A DNA stretch of 9,786 nucleotides from Firmicutes bacterium UBA3871. GTDB taxonomy: Bacteria > Bacillota > Clostridia > Peptostreptococcales > Anaerovoracaceae. Below, one piece after another: positions 6,708 through 9,786 of this stretch. Position 1 is the stretch's first letter; every line of letters starts with the position of its first letter. The stretch lies in the NCBI GenBank assembly GCA_002392265.1, contig DGGP01000106.1:1-9786 (forward strand), in the 5' to 3' direction. The position numbers and the translations under genes are program-made. The notes under the pieces were generated by a model. It worked only from the letters and a program-made list of their open reading frames with translations. It had not been told where the DNA came from and ran no database searches.

Positions 6708-7175
6708 CTATGCTTCCTCCTTTGCTGTATTTGTTGGGATAGCTTCCTTAACGTCCATAGCGGCTCTCTTTTCAGCGAGTACGCCGAGGCCCTTAACTAC
6801 GCCATCGATGATTGCTTCAGGTCTTGCTGCGCAGCCCGGAACATATACGTCTACAGGAATAACTGTATCAACACCGCCCTTGATGTTGTAGCATTCTCTG
6901 AAGATACCGCCGTTGTTAGCGCAGATACCGATTGCTACGACTACCTTTGGTTCAGGCATCTGCTCATAAATCTGTCTAACAACAGATTCGTTCTGAGCAT
7001 TTACTGAGCCTGTTACCAGGAAAATATCAGCGTGCTTTGGATTACCTGTGTTGATAATACCAAAACGCTCTACGTCATACATTGGTGTAAGACATGCCAA
7101 TACTTCGATGTCGCAACCGTTGCAGCTGGATCCGTCGTAATGTAACAGCCATGGAGATCTCTTTATATTCGCCAT
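6708..7175 (-). CDS. echC: Ech hydrogenase small subunit EchC (NuoB family, proximal [4Fe-4S])
   Basis: A 155-residue homologue of NuoB and the [NiFe]-hydrogenase small subunit. It binds the single proximal [4Fe-4S] cluster that passes electrons from EchF to the NiFe site of EchE. Likely ligands are Cys 18 and 21 in SSCNGCDIE, Cys 85 in AIGICANNGG and Cys 115 in YVPGCAARPEAI, the standard spacing for the family; Cys 95 is an extra non-ligand candidate. As in other group 4 enzymes there is no twin-arginine signal peptide and no extra cluster domain, which fits a cytoplasmic-facing enzyme. The last ~25 residues (from about AEKRAAMDVKEA) are a charged, variable tail. It follows echB by 13 bases, with GGAGGG before the ATG. 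Confidence 0.96.
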   Translation of the reverse strand: MANIKRSPWLLHYDGSSCNGCDIEVLACLTPMYDVERFGIINTGNPKHADIFLVTGSVNAQNESVVRQIYEQMPEPKVVVAIGICANNGGIFRECYNIKGGVDTVIPVDVYVPGCAARPEAIIDGVVKGLGVLAEKRAAMDVKEAIPTNTAKEEA

Positions 7176-7188
7176 TATCTAATCCCTC

Positions 7189-8064
7189 CTATCCCAATCT
7201 TATCAGCATGAGTACCAGCAGATTGACTCCTGCCGAGAAAAACGTCACGATCCATGTGATCTTAAGCATCAGCTCCCATTTTACTCTGGCCGATGTATTG
7301 TCGATGAGGATCTCAAGGAAATACACTGCCAATATTGCCACAACACCGGCGATGATGCTGTACGGATTGGAGTTGATGAAATACAGTCCTACTACAGCCA
7401 TCAGGAATACATTCTCATACCACTCTGCGATCTGGAAAACAGCAAGATTTCGTGATCCCATCTCGGTTGTAAGACCTTTTACAAGCTCCTGATGCATATG
7501 GTGAGAAGTCGAAGTATCGAAAGGAGATTTTCTCATCTTGATGGTAAGAATAAATACAAATGCCACAAAGAAACCGGGCAGGTAGAGGATATCGAGCTTA
7601 TTACTCGTAGCTATATCTGCCACGTTAAAGCTTCCCTCTGCCAGATAGAATCCTACACAGGCCAAAAGCACTGCAGGCTCATATGTCATCATCTGGATAA
7701 GCTCACGGTTGGCTCCTATCGTGGAATAAGGTGAGCTCGCCGCTACTGCCGCAAAGTACAGGAATGTAGCGCCTGTTGACATTACAAAGAAGCACATCAG
7801 TATATCCGTTCCGGCAAAGAACATGGCTCCCGTAAGAACAATAAGTGCCAGATAAGTGATAAGTGCAAAAGCCTGTGCTCTGGATACCACGATTATCTGC
7901 TTTTTCCAAAGCTTAATCACATCATAAAACGGCTGCAAAAGCGGAGGTCCTACTCTGCGCTGCATACGCGCGGAGATCTTTCTGTCAAATCCCTCCAGCA
8001 AACCTCCGATAAACGGTGCCAGGATAATATAGGCGACTACACTGATAATTCTGTATGTATTCAT
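7189..8064 (-). CDS. echB: Ech hydrogenase membrane subunit EchB (NuoH family)
   Basis: A 291-residue integral membrane protein, homologous to NuoH/HyfD, which anchors the hydrogenase arm and forms part of the ion path beside the active site. There are about eight hydrophobic segments. Conserved cytoplasmic loops are visible: RVGPPLLQPFYDVIKLWKK at 37-55, GANRELIQMMTYEPAVL at 117-133 and the stretch from RKSPFD (178) to TTEMGS (199-204) with its His/Glu-rich HHMHQELVKG, matching the acidic funnel loops of NuoH. The echA stop and this start overlap as TGATG, with GGAGG upstream inside echA, so the two are probably translationally coupled. Confidence 0.95.
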   Translation of the reverse strand: MNTYRIISVVAYIILAPFIGGLLEGFDRKISARMQRRVGPPLLQPFYDVIKLWKKQIIVVSRAQAFALITYLALIVLTGAMFFAGTDILMCFFVMSTGATFLYFAAVAASSPYSTIGANRELIQMMTYEPAVLLACVGFYLAEGSFNVADIATSNKLDILYLPGFFVAFVFILTIKMRKSPFDTSTSHHMHQELVKGLTTEMGSRNLAVFQIAEWYENVFLMAVVGLYFINSNPYSIIAGVVAILAVYFLEILIDNTSARVKWELMLKITWIVTFFSAGVNLLVLMLIRLG

Positions 8065-9786
8065 CAGATGGCACCTCCTATGATCATTATTAACATTACG
8101 ATCAGAGTCGCAACGGAAAACATCTGAGAAGGAACCATCAGCTTTCTCTGACCTATCATCTTATAGAAGTAGTAATTAGACAGCCACAGTGTCTTGGACT
8201 CACCAAAGGAGTCCGTAAACTTCCTGTTGTCTCCCTCGTTGATACCGTTCATATATGAAAGTTTTACGTTTGCCTGCTGATTCTTGGAGAACAGATATGC
8301 CAGGACAGGAACCGCAAACACAAACAGTATTACGACTACGAGCGTAAACAGGATACCCTGTGACAGAACCTCTGTCGAACGACCGAACATCTCCATCAAA
8401 AGCGGTCCGACATATACCGAAGATATGATCGGGAATGACATACAAAGAGCTATCATAAGTACGGCATGTACTGTAAGAGAGATAAGCTCGTTGACCTTTG
8501 TAATATCCTTCTCGGGCTGCTCTGTAAGATGTGTATGGGAAATGATCTTGCCCATCCACTTTGTCCAATAGAACGATGTCGTTGCGGAACCGAAGGCTAT
8601 AAAGAAAACGATAATGATGTTTCCGCCGTCGATAGCAGCCTTAAATGCCGCCCACTTGGAGATCAGCATACCGAAAGGTGCCAAAAACATTCCGGCGATA
8701 CCGATGAACATAAATACCGCCAGACGGGGAAGGATGTACAACAGTCCGTGCATATCCTCGATGTCTCTGGAATGAAGGGAGTTTTCCGTAGCTCCCACAT
8801 CCTGGAACAAAAGTGACTTTGAAATAGCGTGGAATATCATAAGGAAAACTCCGGCCCAGATGGTTTCGGGGCGACCCATGCCGGCGCAGGCAACCATAAG
8901 TCCAAGGTTTGATATAGTAGAAAATGCCAGCACCTTTTTACCGTCACTCTGTGCAATAGCCATAACGGAAGTAACAAAGAATGTGAAGCCTCCGATAAAG
9001 GCGATCATGGTGCCGGTAGTGGTGCCCTTCATGGCAGGTGCCAGTCTAAAGAGAACATATATACCTGCTTTTACCATGGTTGCGGAATGTAATAGCGCCG
9101 ATGAAGGTGTGGGTGCCACCATGGCTCCGATAAGCCAGGTTGAAAAAGGAAGCTGGGCTGCCTTTGTAAGTGCCGCAAAAGCGATAAAAGCAATGGGGAT
9201 AACCGCATAAGCGTTGTGCAAAATACCCTCTTTTATCAGGTGATGAAGCGCCAGGTTACCGTCGGTAAATGCATAGTAATAAATACCAAGGGCAAGGATG
9301 GTGCCACCAAAGAGGTTCATCCACAAAGCCCTGAAGGAATTGTTGATAGCCGCGTTTTCCTTTGTATAACCGATCAAAAGGAATGAGCAAACCGATGTAA
9401 GCTCCCAGAAGAAATCGATCCACAGCAGGCTCTCTGACAAAACAAAGCCGAACATGGCTCCCAAAAAGAGAAACAGGAGCATAAAGAAATAGTAACGTCT
9501 GTCAGGAATACTCGTATGATGGTGATGGTATCCGTGCATATAACCCACCGCATAGATGATGATGAGTCCACCAATGATACCAACGATAAGACACATGAGG
9601 ATGGACAGGTGATCGATATAGATCTTTGTCATACCCTCAAGCTTCGGAGCCTTAAACTCCACATAGACCATCATCAGTGTAGGCACGATGGATAAAATGG
9701 ATATCCAGTACTTTTTATACTTGAAGCATAAAAAAGTGACCACGCACATCAAAACGATCTCCGCACATAAAATGGCGTGATCCGCC
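8064..9786 (-). CDS. echA: Ech hydrogenase antiporter-like membrane subunit EchA (NuoL/HyfB family), N-terminus beyond window
   Basis: A large Mrp-antiporter-like membrane protein that couples electron flow to ion translocation. The frame stays open to the right edge with no stop or convincing start: the extra codons at the edge read ADHAILCAEIVL, a continuing membrane helix, so the gene starts outside the window. About 573 residues are present; family members are near 600-650. Counted from 9752, the conserved membrane glutamate is E117 in DFFWELTS, the pump lysine K197 in LTKAAQLPFSTW, then H222 and K228 in LHSATMVKAG, and a further His/Lys pair in FHAISKSLLF. These are the proton-channel residues of the NuoL/M/N family, so the channel looks functional. 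A histidine run, YMHGYHHHHTSIPD, sits in an early loop. The C-terminus has a hydrophobic last segment (FSVATLIVMLIMIIGGAI). It should be the first structural gene of the operon, judging from the usual echABCDEF order. Confidence 0.95.
   Translation of the reverse strand, partial: ADHAILCAEIVLMCVVTFLCFKYKKYWISILSIVPTLMMVYVEFKAPKLEGMTKIYIDHLSILMCLIVGIIGGLIIIYAVGYMHGYHHHHTSIPDRRYYFFMLLFLFLGAMFGFVLSESLLWIDFFWELTSVCSFLLIGYTKENAAINNSFRALWMNLFGGTILALGIYYYAFTDGNLALHHLIKEGILHNAYAVIPIAFIAFAALTKAAQLPFSTWLIGAMVAPTPSSALLHSATMVKAGIYVLFRLAPAMKGTTTGTMIAFIGGFTFFVTSVMAIAQSDGKKVLAFSTISNLGLMVACAGMGRPETIWAGVFLMIFHAISKSLLFQDVGATENSLHSRDIEDMHGLLYILPRLAVFMFIGIAGMFLAPFGMLISKWAAFKAAIDGGNIIIVFFIAFGSATTSFYWTKWMGKIISHTHLTEQPEKDITKVNELISLTVHAVLMIALCMSFPIISSVYVGPLLMEMFGRSTEVLSQGILFTLVVVILFVFAVPVLAYLFSKNQQANVKLSYMNGINEGDNRKFTDSFGESKTLWLSNYYFYKMIGQRKLMVPSQMFSVATLIVMLIMIIGGAI

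Noticed and set aside
9514..9552. Histidine run in EchA as a possible metal-binding site
   Set aside because: Only four consecutive His in a loop of an otherwise ordinary NuoL-family protein; loops at this place vary and no further metal-site residues are evident.

Overview
The window reads almost entirely on the minus strand and holds a fermentative energy-conservation locus. Read 5'->3' along the transcripts (right to left), it contains a six-gene operon for an Ech-type, membrane-bound group 4 [NiFe] hydrogenase (echABCDEF, >9786 to 4671), a non-coding gap of about 460 bases, a class I PLP-dependent aminotransferase (4207-2960), and the N-terminal ~964 codons of pyruvate:ferredoxin oxidoreductase (nifJ/PFOR, 2894 to beyond base 1). 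Both edge genes are cut by the window: echA lacks its extreme N-terminus and nifJ lacks its C-terminal part.

The organism is most likely an anaerobic bacterium of the Bacillota, Clostridia-like. This is inferred from the strong AGGAGG/GGAGG ribosome binding sites, sigma-A-like promoter elements, a Rho-independent terminator, tight gene packing, moderate G+C in genes with AT-rich spacers, and the gene content (Ech plus a single-chain PFOR). No rRNA or other taxonomic marker is present, so finer placement is not possible.

How the genes work together: PFOR oxidises pyruvate with CoA to acetyl-CoA and CO2 and reduces ferredoxin. The Ech complex reoxidises ferredoxin through the EchF iron-sulfur clusters and the EchC proximal cluster to the EchE [NiFe] site, making H2. 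The membrane subunits EchA and EchB couple this to ion translocation. The aminotransferase between the two units may feed or drain 2-oxo acids, but its substrate is not readable from sequence.

Two things stand out. First, EchF carries two complete bacterial-type 2[4Fe-4S] ferredoxin modules, about 55% identical over 49 residues and joined by an Ala/Pro/Gly-rich linker, where ordinary EchF has one. Second, a 58-base near-perfect palindrome (23-bp perfect arms plus an inner 3-bp stem) sits between the ech terminator and the aminotransferase promoter region and resembles a REP/REPIN-type repeat. The remaining genes look like orthodox members of their families. I did not find evidence of a wholly new system, CRISPR array, tRNA, rRNA or transposase gene.
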